This document shows, one piece after another, positions 9,784-18,573 of a stretch of 64,000 nucleotides of DNA; position 1 is the stretch's first letter; every line of letters starts with the position of its first letter. Below the pieces are notes generated by a model that was not told where the DNA came from, ran no database searches, and worked only from the letters and a program-made list of their open reading frames with translations. The stretch is taken from assembly GCF_001517105.1 (NCBI RefSeq), contig NZ_LPVF01000008.1, forward strand, positions 620,001 to 684,000. The letters are read 5' to 3'. Source of the stretch: Bacillus halotolerans (lineage in GTDB: Bacteria; Bacillota; Bacilli; Bacillales; Bacillaceae). A program made the translations under genes and the position numbers.

Positions 9784-10410
9784 CGAGGAGGCTTCCTGTG
9801 ATTGGCCGGAAGTAAAGTTCTTGAGCAAATCTAGCTTCAGCGAGTAGCTGCTTTTGATTTTATGTTTAAAGAAGCCGACAGCCAATCCCGTGATGGCAAT
9901 GGACAGGATGGAGCAGAGGCCTTTTTGCAAACCGACGGAAAAAATGCCGGCCAGCACAACGGCGAAATCGAAGGTGAAATTAACCGTCCCCGGATTCCAC
10001 CCGTATCGCTTTTGCATAAATAATGCGAGAATATTGGCGCCGCCAAGGGATGCCTGGTGATAAAACATGAGCGACAGGCCGAACCCGATCAATGCTCCGC
10101 CGCAAATCGCGCCGGCAAACGGGGAAAAAGAGACGGGCGGAAGCCAGTGATCAGCGCTTGTAAAAAGAGTCAGTGCTGTTACTGCAAATAACGTGGATAA
10201 AGTGAAGCTGGCACCCATTCTGATAAAAGAGAAGACATAAAACGGGATATTAATCAGAAAGAAGATCATAGCAAACGAGGAATGAAACACGTATGTCAGG
10301 CTTAGAGAAAGGCCGGCTGTGCCGCCGGTTAACACATGAGAATGTCTGAGCGTCAGAACCCCGGCGCTAGTGATGAGGCAGGCAGTTAAAATGAGGAACA
10401 TCCGTTTCAT
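9781..10410 (-). CDS. YczE/YyaS/YitT-family membrane protein
   Basis: A 209-residue integral membrane protein with about five or six helices. It has typical YitT-family features: an N-terminal helix, the glycine-rich turn HVLTGGTAGLSLSLTY, and GALIGFGLSLMFYHQASLGGANILALFMQKRYG. It lacks the C-terminal cytoplasmic DUF2179 domain of long YitT proteins, so it resembles the short YczE subtype. The function of the family is not established. AAAGGAGAG precedes the ATG. From memory, strain 168 has no gene here between ywiE and narI, so this may be an insertion or a lineage-specific loss in 168. Confidence 0.8.
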   Translation of the reverse strand: MKRMFLILTACLITSAGVLTLRHSHVLTGGTAGLSLSLTYVFHSSFAMIFFLINIPFYVFSFIRMGASFTLSTLFAVTALTLFTSADHWLPPVSFSPFAGAICGGALIGFGLSLMFYHQASLGGANILALFMQKRYGWNPGTVNFTFDFAVVLAGIFSVGLQKGLCSILSIAITGLAVGFFKHKIKSSYSLKLDLLKNFTSGQSQEASS

Positions 10411-10546
10411 TCTTCACTCTCCTTTTTCGAACATATTGTTATTTCCAAATACAAAAATATCAGTATTCCTTGCCGCCAAGCAATTGTCTTGTAAGAAAAT
10501 ATCTTAGGTTTTTATTTTTTCCTATAATGTGAAGAGAAGATGAGAA

Positions 10547-10571
10547 ATCCCCCTTTTTGGCAAAGGGGGAT
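10547..10571. terminator. Hairpin after narI (end of narGHJI)
   Basis: A perfect 10-bp stem ATCCCCCTTT / AAAGGGGGAT with a 5-nt loop lies just beyond the narI stop. The minus-strand T-run is weak (TTTCTC) and the plus-strand one better, so it may terminate or protect the nar mRNA 3' end. Confidence 0.65.
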
Positions 10572-10575
10572 GTTT

Positions 10576-11268
10576 TTACGGATGCTGTATGTGCTGTTTC
10601 GAACGCTTGCGATATACGACATAGCTGCGGGTCAGGTATTTGAACGGCAAGCTGAACACGTGAACCAATCTCGTAAATGGCCACATGATAAAAATGACGT
10701 ATCCCATGAGAATATGAAGCTTAAACCATAGCGGAACACTCTCCATTAAAGAAGCGTCCGGCCTCAGCAAAAAGATCTGCCTGAACCACGGCCCGACTGT
10801 TGTCCGGTAATCGAATCCTTTCGAATCAACGTTGAGAAATGTGGCTGCAACGCCCGAGACCATCACAAACAGCAGCAAAAACAGCGTGAGAAAATCGGAG
10901 GGCGAGCTGGTTTTGCGGATCCTTTTGTCAAACAGCCTTCTGTATGTCAGGATGAAAAGTCCAATTACTGCAGCAATTCCCGCCGGCAAGCCGACGCCAA
11001 TCGCCATTTTGTGATACACGTGTTCTGTGATGCCGATTGCACGATACACACCTTCGGGGATGAGAATGCCCATAACGTGTCCGCCGATAACAAACAGCAT
11101 CCCCCAATGAAAGAGCGTGCTGCCCGCCGCAAGCTTTTTCTTTTCTAACAGTTCGCTTGATTTGGCGGTCCAGCCAAATTGGTCATGCTGATAGCGGTAA
11201 ATATGCCCGCCGATAAATATCGTCAATACCATATACGGCATGATGACCCACAGGATCTGCCCGCTCAT
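10576..11268 (-). CDS. narI: Nitrate reductase gamma subunit NarI (cytochrome b)
   Basis: A 230-residue membrane subunit of respiratory nitrate reductase. It has five membrane helices and histidines placed to ligate two b hemes, in GGHIYRYQHD and HWGMLFVIGGHVMG near the N-terminus and in KLHILMG and TRLVHVFS near the C-terminus. It oxidises menaquinol and feeds electrons to NarH. The start ATG overlaps the narJ stop (ATGA), showing translational coupling within narGHJI. Confidence 0.95.
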   Translation of the reverse strand: MSGQILWVIMPYMVLTIFIGGHIYRYQHDQFGWTAKSSELLEKKKLAAGSTLFHWGMLFVIGGHVMGILIPEGVYRAIGITEHVYHKMAIGVGLPAGIAAVIGLFILTYRRLFDKRIRKTSSPSDFLTLFLLLFVMVSGVAATFLNVDSKGFDYRTTVGPWFRQIFLLRPDASLMESVPLWFKLHILMGYVIFIMWPFTRLVHVFSLPFKYLTRSYVVYRKRSKQHIQHP

Positions 11269-11819
11269 GTCCGAACAGCTCCTTCGCTGCTTTCACACAA
11301 GCCGATTTCCTCAAGTGCGGTAAGCAGTGCATCCAGCAGTACGGCATATAAACTTTGGTTTTGATCTAAACGGGATGTCAGCTCCCGCAAATTAGACAGA
11401 TACTTCTCAAATATGCTCTTGGCTTCCTTCATCTCCGCAATGGCGGCGAATTCCAGCATAAGCGGCAGGTAATCGGGAAGCTCTTTGTCTGTCGGGAGGA
11501 AGCCGGATTGCTCATAAGTGTTCTTTAACTGCAGCAATTCAATGCCGCGTTCCCTTTGCTCGCCTGAGTTAAAGTAGGTGACATACATATTCGTTTTTTT
11601 CCCGAAGTCAAACGTGTATACATAATGTTCAATCAGGGCCTGCGGGGAAAAACATGCTGATGACTTTACAAAATGAAGCAGTTTCTCCCGGATATGCTGA
11701 TTTTCGATTTCATTGATCAGATCTTTCCATTCGGGATGTTCCGCTCTCCACTCTTCATCCGGATACGAAAGAAGATAGGAAAGAGCCGAGAATGTGATTT
11801 GCCGGTCTGTGGTGTTCAT
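11265..11819 (-). CDS. narJ: Nitrate reductase assembly chaperone NarJ
   Basis: A 184-residue member of the NarJ/DmsD chaperone family (TorD-like, all-helical). It binds apo-NarG so that the molybdenum cofactor can be inserted before membrane docking. It starts at MNTTDRQITFSALSYLLSYPDEEW. A longer frame that runs into the narH end was rejected because AGGTGTAAC lies directly before this ATG. It contains the family run HYVYTFDFGKKTNMYVTYF. It is required for assembly but is not part of the final enzyme. Confidence 0.94.
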   Translation of the reverse strand: MNTTDRQITFSALSYLLSYPDEEWRAEHPEWKDLINEIENQHIREKLLHFVKSSACFSPQALIEHYVYTFDFGKKTNMYVTYFNSGEQRERGIELLQLKNTYEQSGFLPTDKELPDYLPLMLEFAAIAEMKEAKSIFEKYLSNLRELTSRLDQNQSLYAVLLDALLTALEEIGLCESSEGAVRT

Positions 11820-11844
11820 CGTGTTACACCTCATTTTTCTTTGG

Positions 11845-13308
11845 TTATATACAAGAGCCGGGACCGCCTGAAAATGATAAGCCGCAGCTCCCTTGTTCAG
11901 CGTATAAATCAGAAATGTCTTCACGGTGGCTGCTCGGAATCACAAATCGGTCATCGTATTTGGCGATCGCAAGCAGCCGATACATGTCTTCAATTTGCTG
12001 TTCTGTTAAGCCGACACTGGAGATCAGTGCCGGATCGATTGATTTATTCGTCTGGATCGCTCTCATATACTGGCGCATGACAGACAATTTCTTTAATGTC
12101 GACCGAATATGATCTGTATCACCGGCCGTTAATAGCTGCGCCAAATAGTCAATCGGAATCCTCATTTGGTCGATAGCCGGAAAAATGTCTTCCGCTGTTT
12201 GCCGGCTTCCCTCTCCTTCAAAGAGATTCATGATTGGACTCAAAGGAGGAATGTACCAAACCATCGGCAATGTCCGATACTCCGGATGAAGCGGCAGGGC
12301 GATTTTCCAGTCGATGATCATCTTATAAATGGGCGATTGCTGTGCAGCCTCTATCCATTCTGTCGGGATGCCCTGTTCTTTTGCTTGTTTAGCAACCTCG
12401 GGATCATTCGGATCAAGAAACACTTCTAATTGAGAATGATAGAGATCCTTTTCATTTTCTGCAGATGCCGCTTCCTCCACCTTATCCGCGTCATACAGCA
12501 TGACGCCCAAATAACGGATTCTCCCCACACATGTCTCTGAACAGATGGTCGGCAGTCCCGCCTCCAAACGCGGAAAGCAGAGTGTGCATTTTTCCGCTTT
12601 GTTCGTTTGCCAGTTAAAATAGACTTTTTTATACGGACAGGATGAAACACAGTATCTCCATGAACGGCAGGCATTTTGATCCACGAGCACAATGCCGTCT
12701 TCCTCGCGTTTATACATGGCGCCGGACGGGCAGGACGAGACACATGCCGGGTTGATGCAGTGCTCGCAGATGCGCGGAAGATACATCATAAAGACTTCAT
12801 CGAATTCTGTTTTGATCGATTCCTCCATCTTTTGCACGTTTGGATCTTCAAGTCCCGTAATGTGGCCGCCTGCGAGATCGTCCTCCCAGTTCGGCCCCCA
12901 TTCAATATTCATGAAATCTCCTGTCAGCGACGATTTTGGCCGCGCTACGGGCTGATGTTTTTTCTGCGGACTGTTAGTCAGCGTTTCATAATCATAGTTC
13001 CAAGGCTCGTAGTAGTCATCAATGGTTGGCTGATTCGGATTATAGAAAAGATTTGCAAGACGGTTGGTTTTCGGGCCTGATTTCAGCTCGAGCTTTCCTT
13101 TTTTTAAGGTCCAGCCGCCTTTATATTTGTCCTGATCCTCCCATTGCTTCGGATAGCCGATACCTGGCTTTGTTTCTACATTATTGAAATACATATATTC
13201 GGCACCGGAACGGTTTGTCCATGTGTTTTTGCAGGTGACGCTGCACGTGTGGCAGCCGATGCATTTATCTAAGTTCATGACCATTCCGATTTGCGCTTTA
13301 ATCTTCAA
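11845..13308 (-). CDS. narH: Nitrate reductase beta subunit NarH
   Basis: A 487-residue iron-sulfur subunit with four ferredoxin-type cysteine groups. The N-terminal one is CIGCHTCSVTCK, followed by CEHCINPACVSSCP, a tryptophan-containing group CRSWRYCVSSCP, and CTLCFPRLEAGLPTICSETC. The Trp in place of one Cys is the hallmark of the 3Fe-4S cluster of NarH. The subunit conducts electrons from NarI hemes to the NarG molybdenum site on the cytoplasmic side. It overlaps the narG 3' end by 11 nt. Confidence 0.96.
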   Translation of the reverse strand: MKIKAQIGMVMNLDKCIGCHTCSVTCKNTWTNRSGAEYMYFNNVETKPGIGYPKQWEDQDKYKGGWTLKKGKLELKSGPKTNRLANLFYNPNQPTIDDYYEPWNYDYETLTNSPQKKHQPVARPKSSLTGDFMNIEWGPNWEDDLAGGHITGLEDPNVQKMEESIKTEFDEVFMMYLPRICEHCINPACVSSCPSGAMYKREEDGIVLVDQNACRSWRYCVSSCPYKKVYFNWQTNKAEKCTLCFPRLEAGLPTICSETCVGRIRYLGVMLYDADKVEEAASAENEKDLYHSQLEVFLDPNDPEVAKQAKEQGIPTEWIEAAQQSPIYKMIIDWKIALPLHPEYRTLPMVWYIPPLSPIMNLFEGEGSRQTAEDIFPAIDQMRIPIDYLAQLLTAGDTDHIRSTLKKLSVMRQYMRAIQTNKSIDPALISSVGLTEQQIEDMYRLLAIAKYDDRFVIPSSHREDISDLYAEQGSCGLSFSGGPGSCI

Positions 13309-16300
13309 GCCAATCGACCTCCTTCAGCTTGCGGATGACCACATTCAGATCGCGCTGATTCCCCGTAGGGCCATAGTAGTTAAAGCCGTAGCTGAGCTGG
13401 GCATAGCCGCCGATCATCTGTGTCGGCTTGACGTGAATCCTTGTCGGACTGTTATGGGTGCCTCCGCGGTTATTGGTCAGTTTTGTGCCGGGCACGTTGA
13501 TGTGGCGGTCTTGGGCATGATGCATAAACGCCATTCCTTTAGGAATACGGTGAGAAAGAACGGCTCTCGCTACGACAACGCCGTTTCGGTTGAAGCATTC
13601 AATCCAATCGTTGTCTCGGATATCTGTGTCCTCTGCATCATCTTTATTCATCCACACTGTCGGCCCGCCGCGAAATAGCGTAAGCATCGGCAGAGAATCA
13701 AAATACATGCTGTGCACGGACCATTTGTTATGCGGCGTTAAATAATTGAGAACGATTTCTTTGCCCTCTTGATCAGGCCGTTTGCTTAAGAAAGGGCGAT
13801 GCTGGAGGATCGGTTTAAAGGTCGCCATCGTTTCCCCGAACTCCATCATTAGCTCATGATCGACATAATAGGATTGTCTGCCTGTCAGCGTACGCCAAGG
13901 GATTAATTTTTCCACATTTGTCGTAAACGGCGAATACCTGCGCCCGCCTTTTTCCGAGCCTGTAAATGCCGGAGATGTGATCACCGTTTTGGGCTGAGCC
14001 GTGATTTGTTCGAACGTAAAGCATTCTTCCTCCCGCTCTTCAGCCAGATCTTTCAGCTTCAGATTTGTGATGTCTTCAAGCGATTCCCATGCTTTTACGG
14101 CAACTTTTCCATTCGACGTGGACGAAAGGGTTAAAACGGCTTCTGCCGCCTGCTTGGCCTCGCTTATATTCGGACATCCCTTTGCGACACTGTCTGAGGT
14201 GACTTCTCCCAGCCTTTTTTTGAGTGATTCGTATTCATCGGCAATCGACCAGCTCATGCCTTTTGTTCCGCTTGGTTTTAAGGCGGCGTTTGGGCCGAGC
14301 GCAGTCATTTTATGAAAGATTTGCTTGTAGTCCCTTTCAACAACTTGAATGTTCGGCATCGTTTTCCCCGGGACGGCTTCGCATTCGCCTTTGCTCCAGT
14401 CCTTTATTTTTCCGAGAGGCTGGGCCATTTCCTGCATAGTGTCATGAAGGAGCGGTGCGGCGACAGCTTCTTTTACCGGCTTCATATCAACTCCGTCCGC
14501 GAGATCGGAGACGGCTTTTGATAAAGCCTTGAAAATATCCCAGTCTGACTTCGATTCCCAAGGAGCCGAAATAGCCGGGACAAAGGGGTGGATAAACGGA
14601 TGCATATCAGTGCTGCTGAGATCGTGTTTTTCATACCATGTCGCCGCCGGAAGCACGATATCGGAATACAAGGCGGTACCGGCCATTCGGAAATCGAGAT
14701 TGATTAACAAATCGAGCTTTCCTTCCGGTGCCTGCTCGCGCCATTTGATTTCTTCAGGACGGATGCTGTCGCTGTCGTCATTCATCAAGCCGTTCGTCGT
14801 TCCCAAGAGATGCTTGAGAAAATATTCATGCCCTTTTCCCGAACTGGAGATCAGATTCGCTCTCCACACGAACAGGTTTCTCGGAAAATTCGCTTCATTG
14901 TCAGGATCTTCAATGGCAAATTTCAGTTTTTTCTCTTGAAGCTGGCGGGCCACATAGTCAGCAACATCTTTTGTTGTCTTCGCCCCCGCTTTTTCAGCTT
15001 CTTTGTACAGGTCAATTCCGTTTTTATCAAATGTCGGATAAGACGGAAGCCACCCGAGTCTTGCCGCCAGCACATTGTAGTCGGCGTGATGCTTGTAGCG
15101 GGAGGATGCCGCGATCGGAGATGCTAAGTCACTGACCGGCTGATCCTCGTAGCGCCACTGGTCAGTCGCAAAATAGAAAAAGGAAGTGCCGTTTTGCAGC
15201 TTTGGCGCCCCCTCCCAATCCTTAGCGTTGGCGATCGTCTGCCAGCCTTCAGCAGGGCGGAGTTTTTCCTGTCCCACATAATGAGCCCAGCCTCCGCCGT
15301 TTACGCCTTGGGCGCCTACCAGTAATACGAGATTTAATACTGCCCGGTAGATCGTGTCAGAGTTGAACCAGTGGTTGATCCCCGCCCCTACGATAATCAT
15401 GGATCGGCCCTCTGTATCGATTGCATTTTGGGCAAACTCTCTGGCTATCTTAATGACGGCTTCTTTTTTGATCCCTGTCACCTGCTCCTGCCAGGCTGGC
15501 GTAAACGGTTCAGGATCGTCATACGAGCAGGCTGATTTCTCCCCGATCCCCCGATTCACGCCGTAGTTAGCCAAAATCAAGTCAAATACGGTTGTGACAT
15601 AGACATCTTCATTGTCCAGGGCCAGTTTTTTTATAGGCAGATCTCGCTCTAGCACTCTGTTTCCCTCATTTGAGAAATAAGGGATTCGAACTGTGCCGAT
15701 TTCGTCCTCTATGCCGAGCACCGAAAGCCGGGGTTCAATCGATTCGCCTGTTTCTTCATCTATCATGTGCAGGTTCCATTTCTTTTGGCCGTCCCAGCGG
15801 GAGCCCATTGTTCCTTGCGGGATCGCGAATGCGCTTGTACGTTCATTCCACACCGCAGGCTTCCACTGATCATGCTCCGTCTGCCGCCCGATGTCCTTTG
15901 CGTGAAGAAAACGCCCGGCCGTATACACGCCATCCTCTTTAGTTAGAGTGACAAAGAACGGGAAATCCGTGTATTGCTTTGCGTACTCTATGAAACGCTC
16001 TGTCTTCTGATTAACGTAAAACTCCTGCAGGATCACATGCCCCATCGCCATCGCAAGCGCGCCGTCTGTTCCTTGGCGGATGCTCAGCCAGTCATCTGCA
16101 AATTTAGAGGATTCCGCGAAATCGGGGCTGATTGAGATGACCTTAGCGCCTTTATAGCGGGCTTCTGCCAAAAAATGCGCATCCGGCGTCCTCGTTAACG
16201 GCACATTGGAGCCCCATGTGATGATATAGCCTGAGTTGTACCAATCACTGCTTTCCGGGACGTCTGTCTGGTCGCCCCAGATTTGCGGCGATGCCGGGGG

Positions 16301-16984
16301 AAGATCCGCATACCAATCATAGAAACTGAGCATAGGGCCGCCAATCAAAGACATAAACCGCGAGCCTGACGCATGGCTTATCATGGACATAGCCGGAATC
16401 GGAGAAAACCCGATATTCCGGTCAGGGCCGTATGTTATAACCGTATACAGCAGAGAAGCAGAAATCAGCTTCAGCACCTCCGGCCATTCAGCGCGCACAA
16501 AGCCGCCCTTTCCCCGCGCCTGTTTATAGGACTTCGCTTTATCCGGATTTTCAACGATCGATTTCCATGCTTCCAAAGGGTTTTGATGAGCCTGCAATGC
16601 TTCCCGCCACAAATTGATCAGGACACCGCGCACGTATGGATATTTGACACGCAGCGGGCTGTAGATATACCAGGAAAAACTTGCCCCGCGGGGACAGCCC
16701 CTTGGCTCGAAGTCAGGCATATCAGGGCCGGTTGAAGGATAATTCAAATTTTGCCCTTCCCACGTGACGATGCCGTTTTTCACATAAATATTCCAGCTGC
16801 AAGATCCCGTGCAGTTGACTCCGTGGGTGGAGCGGACAACTTTATCGTACTGCCATCTGTTTCTATATACATTCTCCCAATCGCGATCTTCGCGGGTGGT
16901 TTGGCTATGTTTATTTGAATGGTGTTCGATAGGAGAGAAATAGTTCAATCTCCTAAACAACGGACTCAATTTCTTTTTCTTCAT
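13298..16984 (-). CDS. narG: Respiratory nitrate reductase alpha subunit NarG
   Basis: A 1228-residue molybdopterin subunit of the NarG type that reduces nitrate to nitrite. The N-terminus shows the His/Cys-ligated FS0 cluster motif H54, C58, C62, C97 (HGVNCTGSC ... RGCPRGASFSW). The downstream bulk fits Mo-bis-MGD domains, with segments such as GSNVPLTRTPDAHF and NNRGGTHNSPTR. It is the first gene of narGHJI, with GGAAGGAG before the ATG. Expression should be anaerobic through the FNR box at 17050. Confidence 0.97.
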   Translation of the reverse strand: MKKKKLSPLFRRLNYFSPIEHHSNKHSQTTREDRDWENVYRNRWQYDKVVRSTHGVNCTGSCSWNIYVKNGIVTWEGQNLNYPSTGPDMPDFEPRGCPRGASFSWYIYSPLRVKYPYVRGVLINLWREALQAHQNPLEAWKSIVENPDKAKSYKQARGKGGFVRAEWPEVLKLISASLLYTVITYGPDRNIGFSPIPAMSMISHASGSRFMSLIGGPMLSFYDWYADLPPASPQIWGDQTDVPESSDWYNSGYIITWGSNVPLTRTPDAHFLAEARYKGAKVISISPDFAESSKFADDWLSIRQGTDGALAMAMGHVILQEFYVNQKTERFIEYAKQYTDFPFFVTLTKEDGVYTAGRFLHAKDIGRQTEHDQWKPAVWNERTSAFAIPQGTMGSRWDGQKKWNLHMIDEETGESIEPRLSVLGIEDEIGTVRIPYFSNEGNRVLERDLPIKKLALDNEDVYVTTVFDLILANYGVNRGIGEKSACSYDDPEPFTPAWQEQVTGIKKEAVIKIAREFAQNAIDTEGRSMIIVGAGINHWFNSDTIYRAVLNLVLLVGAQGVNGGGWAHYVGQEKLRPAEGWQTIANAKDWEGAPKLQNGTSFFYFATDQWRYEDQPVSDLASPIAASSRYKHHADYNVLAARLGWLPSYPTFDKNGIDLYKEAEKAGAKTTKDVADYVARQLQEKKLKFAIEDPDNEANFPRNLFVWRANLISSSGKGHEYFLKHLLGTTNGLMNDDSDSIRPEEIKWREQAPEGKLDLLINLDFRMAGTALYSDIVLPAATWYEKHDLSSTDMHPFIHPFVPAISAPWESKSDWDIFKALSKAVSDLADGVDMKPVKEAVAAPLLHDTMQEMAQPLGKIKDWSKGECEAVPGKTMPNIQVVERDYKQIFHKMTALGPNAALKPSGTKGMSWSIADEYESLKKRLGEVTSDSVAKGCPNISEAKQAAEAVLTLSSTSNGKVAVKAWESLEDITNLKLKDLAEEREEECFTFEQITAQPKTVITSPAFTGSEKGGRRYSPFTTNVEKLIPWRTLTGRQSYYVDHELMMEFGETMATFKPILQHRPFLSKRPDQEGKEIVLNYLTPHNKWSVHSMYFDSLPMLTLFRGGPTVWMNKDDAEDTDIRDNDWIECFNRNGVVVARAVLSHRIPKGMAFMHHAQDRHINVPGTKLTNNRGGTHNSPTRIHVKPTQMIGGYAQLSYGFNYYGPTGNQRDLNVVIRKLKEVDWLED

Positions 16985-17022
16985 GAGAGTTCACTCCTTC
17001 CGAGTCAGGTGATGCTAAGTTC

Positions 17023-17065
17023 ACTATAAACAGAGAAAGCGTATTTCCTTGTGAACTATGTCACA
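17023..17065 (-). promoter_or_regulatory. FNR-dependent promoter of narGHJI
   Basis: TGTGA-N6-TCACA occurs at 17050-17065, a perfect FNR/Crp-type palindrome. On the minus strand a -10 TATAGT sits at 17023-17028. The start point about 7 nt beyond it puts the palindrome centre at -41.5, the class II activator position. No good -35 is present, as expected for activator dependence. Confidence 0.85.
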
Positions 17066-17185
17066 CACTCCCCTTTTTTCACAGAAAGTTCACATGAGGA
17101 AGAAGGAAGGGACTTTCACAGGATGTGATGAAGGCGGCGTTCAGGCAGGACGCCTGAGTCATTAGCCGTCTTTCATTCAAAGATC

Positions 17186-17213
17186 AAAAACCCGGTTCCT
17201 TTTAGGAATCGGG
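17186..17213 (-). terminator. arfM terminator
   Basis: The stem CCCGATTCC / GGAACCGGG (one mismatch) with a TAAAA loop is followed by TTTTT on the minus strand. It overlaps the last codons of arfM. Confidence 0.7.
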
Positions 17214-17678
17214 CTCAGCGTTTTCATCCTGAGATCTATGCATGTATCGCAAAAACAGCTCATAAGAGAAAAAGACATTTTGCTGGAGCATCACCAGAAA
17301 ATTCATTTGCAGCTGCGGATAATAGGACATGATTTTCTTTAATAAGTAAAAAGGGATATTGAGCATAAGAATGTCTTCGGATGTTCGGACTGAAATGAAT
17401 GGAGATAAGAACATCCCGCCTTTTTGATCAATGGGAAACACATCGCCTTTTTCCCACAGCGCCACGGTTTGCGACCCTTCAGGCAGCCTGCTGTCAATAA
17501 AACGAATACTGCCTTTTAATACAATATAAATGGATTGAGAATGGAGAAAAGATAGATCCTGATCACATGAACCGCGGATAAACGTCCCGTTATTCAGCAA
17601 TGTTTCGACAATGGATAGAGGCACTTCATTAAACATAGGAAGTTGTTTCAAAAAAAATAAATAGTCACACTGATTCAT
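17202..17678 (-). CDS. arfM: Anaerobic regulator ArfM
   Basis: A 158-residue cyclic-nucleotide-binding-fold protein (ywiD/arfM). It starts MNQCDYLFFLKQLPMFNEVPL, with the beta-roll segments SIYIVLKGSIRF and ALWEKGDVFPID, and ends in a helical tail without an obvious helix-turn-helix. In B. subtilis ArfM modulates expression of anaerobic genes (nar, nas, hmp) downstream of Fnr. The ATG is chosen because AGGAGGC precedes it at a good distance; the longer upstream frame runs through the promoter. The FNR box at 17736 lies at -41.5 of its promoter. Confidence 0.88.
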   Translation of the reverse strand: MNQCDYLFFLKQLPMFNEVPLSIVETLLNNGTFIRGSCDQDLSFLHSQSIYIVLKGSIRFIDSRLPEGSQTVALWEKGDVFPIDQKGGMFLSPFISVRTSEDILMLNIPFYLLKKIMSYYPQLQMNFLVMLQQNVFFSYELFLRYMHRSQDENAEPDS

Positions 17679-17708
17679 AGGGAAGCCTCCTGTGCTAAGG
17701 ATAGCTTT

Positions 17709-17799
17709 AGTGTAGCCCGGCCGATCCATGACAGCAGTGATGTATTTCACAGATGATATGATGAATGTCACTTATTGGCGGTATTTTTGCTTTTATAAT
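17709..17799. promoter_or_regulatory. FNR box and divergent promoters of arfM and ywiC
   Basis: AGTGA-N6-TCACA (17736-17751) lies between the divergent genes. For arfM the minus-strand -10 TACACT (17709-17714) places the box centre at -41.5. For ywiC a plus-strand TATAAT (17794-17799) places it near -62, also a plausible activating position. One box may thus serve both directions. Confidence 0.75.
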
Positions 17800-17821
17800 G
17801 AAACAAGAAAGGAGTGTTTCG

Positions 17822-18541
17822 ATGAAGGCGCTTATTCCGAAGCAGCACGGCGCTTGGGCCATGCTGCTGATTCCGTTTTGCCTCGGTATGGTGAAGGGAG
17901 GAGCGGTTCTTTGGCATATCCCCCTGTTTTTAGGCTGGCTTTTTCTTTATTTAGCTGTTTACCCTGTTACGCTGGCATTAAAAAAGAAACAAATCAACCC
18001 CTATCAAAAGTGGATATTTTCTTACAGTTTTCCAGCCTGCAGCTTTTTGCTTGCCGCTGTCATCCATAAGCCGTCTTTTATCTGGCTTGCCTTTTCTTTG
18101 CTGCCGCTGTTTCTCATTCATGTGTATTATGCCCGGCAAAAAAATGAACGAGCGCTGCTGAATGATTTTGCGGGCGTCTTATTCTTTTGTACAGGCGGAC
18201 TCGCCAGCTGCTGGCTGGGGACGGAGACTCTTGACGGCTGGGCATGGTTTATTTTCGCACAATCTGCTTTGTTTTTTACCGGAAGTTCATTTTATGTGAA
18301 GTCGGTGATCCGGGAGAAGAATAATAGAGTATTTGCTTACTGGTCGTGGGGCTATCACCTGATCCTCCCCTTACTTTCCGCAGCTTTTGGAGCGGGCTGG
18401 GCCGTTCTCGCCTTTATCCCCAGCAGTTTGCGTGCATGGTTTTTTCATGGAAAGAAGTGGCCTGTTCAAACGATCGGCATTCTTGAAATCGTCAATGCGT
18501 GCTTCTTTTTCGCCATCATGTGTATTTGGCTAACAAGATAA
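17822..18541 (+). CDS. ywiC: YwiC-like membrane protein
   Basis: A 239-residue protein with about eight hydrophobic helices. It starts with the family signature MKALIPKQHGAWAMLLIPF. An N-terminal PKQHGAW motif is typical of the YwiC family, whose polytopic shape resembles UbiA-type prenyltransferases, although the metal-binding DxxxD motifs of that family are not visible. The role is unknown. The ATG follows GAAAGGAGTG. Its location between arfM and fnr and the shared FNR box suggest anaerobic expression. Confidence 0.88.
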   Translation: MKALIPKQHGAWAMLLIPFCLGMVKGGAVLWHIPLFLGWLFLYLAVYPVTLALKKKQINPYQKWIFSYSFPACSFLLAAVIHKPSFIWLAFSLLPLFLIHVYYARQKNERALLNDFAGVLFFCTGGLASCWLGTETLDGWAWFIFAQSALFFTGSSFYVKSVIREKNNRVFAYWSWGYHLILPLLSAAFGAGWAVLAFIPSSLRAWFFHGKKWPVQTIGILEIVNACFFFAIMCIWLTR

Positions 18542-18569
18542 AAACAAGGACACATTGCTGTCCTTGTTT
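18542..18569. terminator. Bidirectional terminator between ywiC and fnr
   Basis: A perfect 11-bp stem AAACAAGGACA / TGTCCTTGTTT with a 6-nt loop lies between convergent ywiC and fnr. Confidence 0.88.
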
Positions 18570-18573
18570 CCTC

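Noticed and set aside
10523-10528. TATAAT on the plus strand between the YitT-like gene and narI
   Set aside because: No -35 at a proper distance and no gene downstream on that strand; probably chance in an AT-rich gap.
13298-16984. Several antisense frames of 70-136 codons across narG
   Set aside because: They are shadows of the narG codon pattern, without ribosome sites or recognisable motifs.
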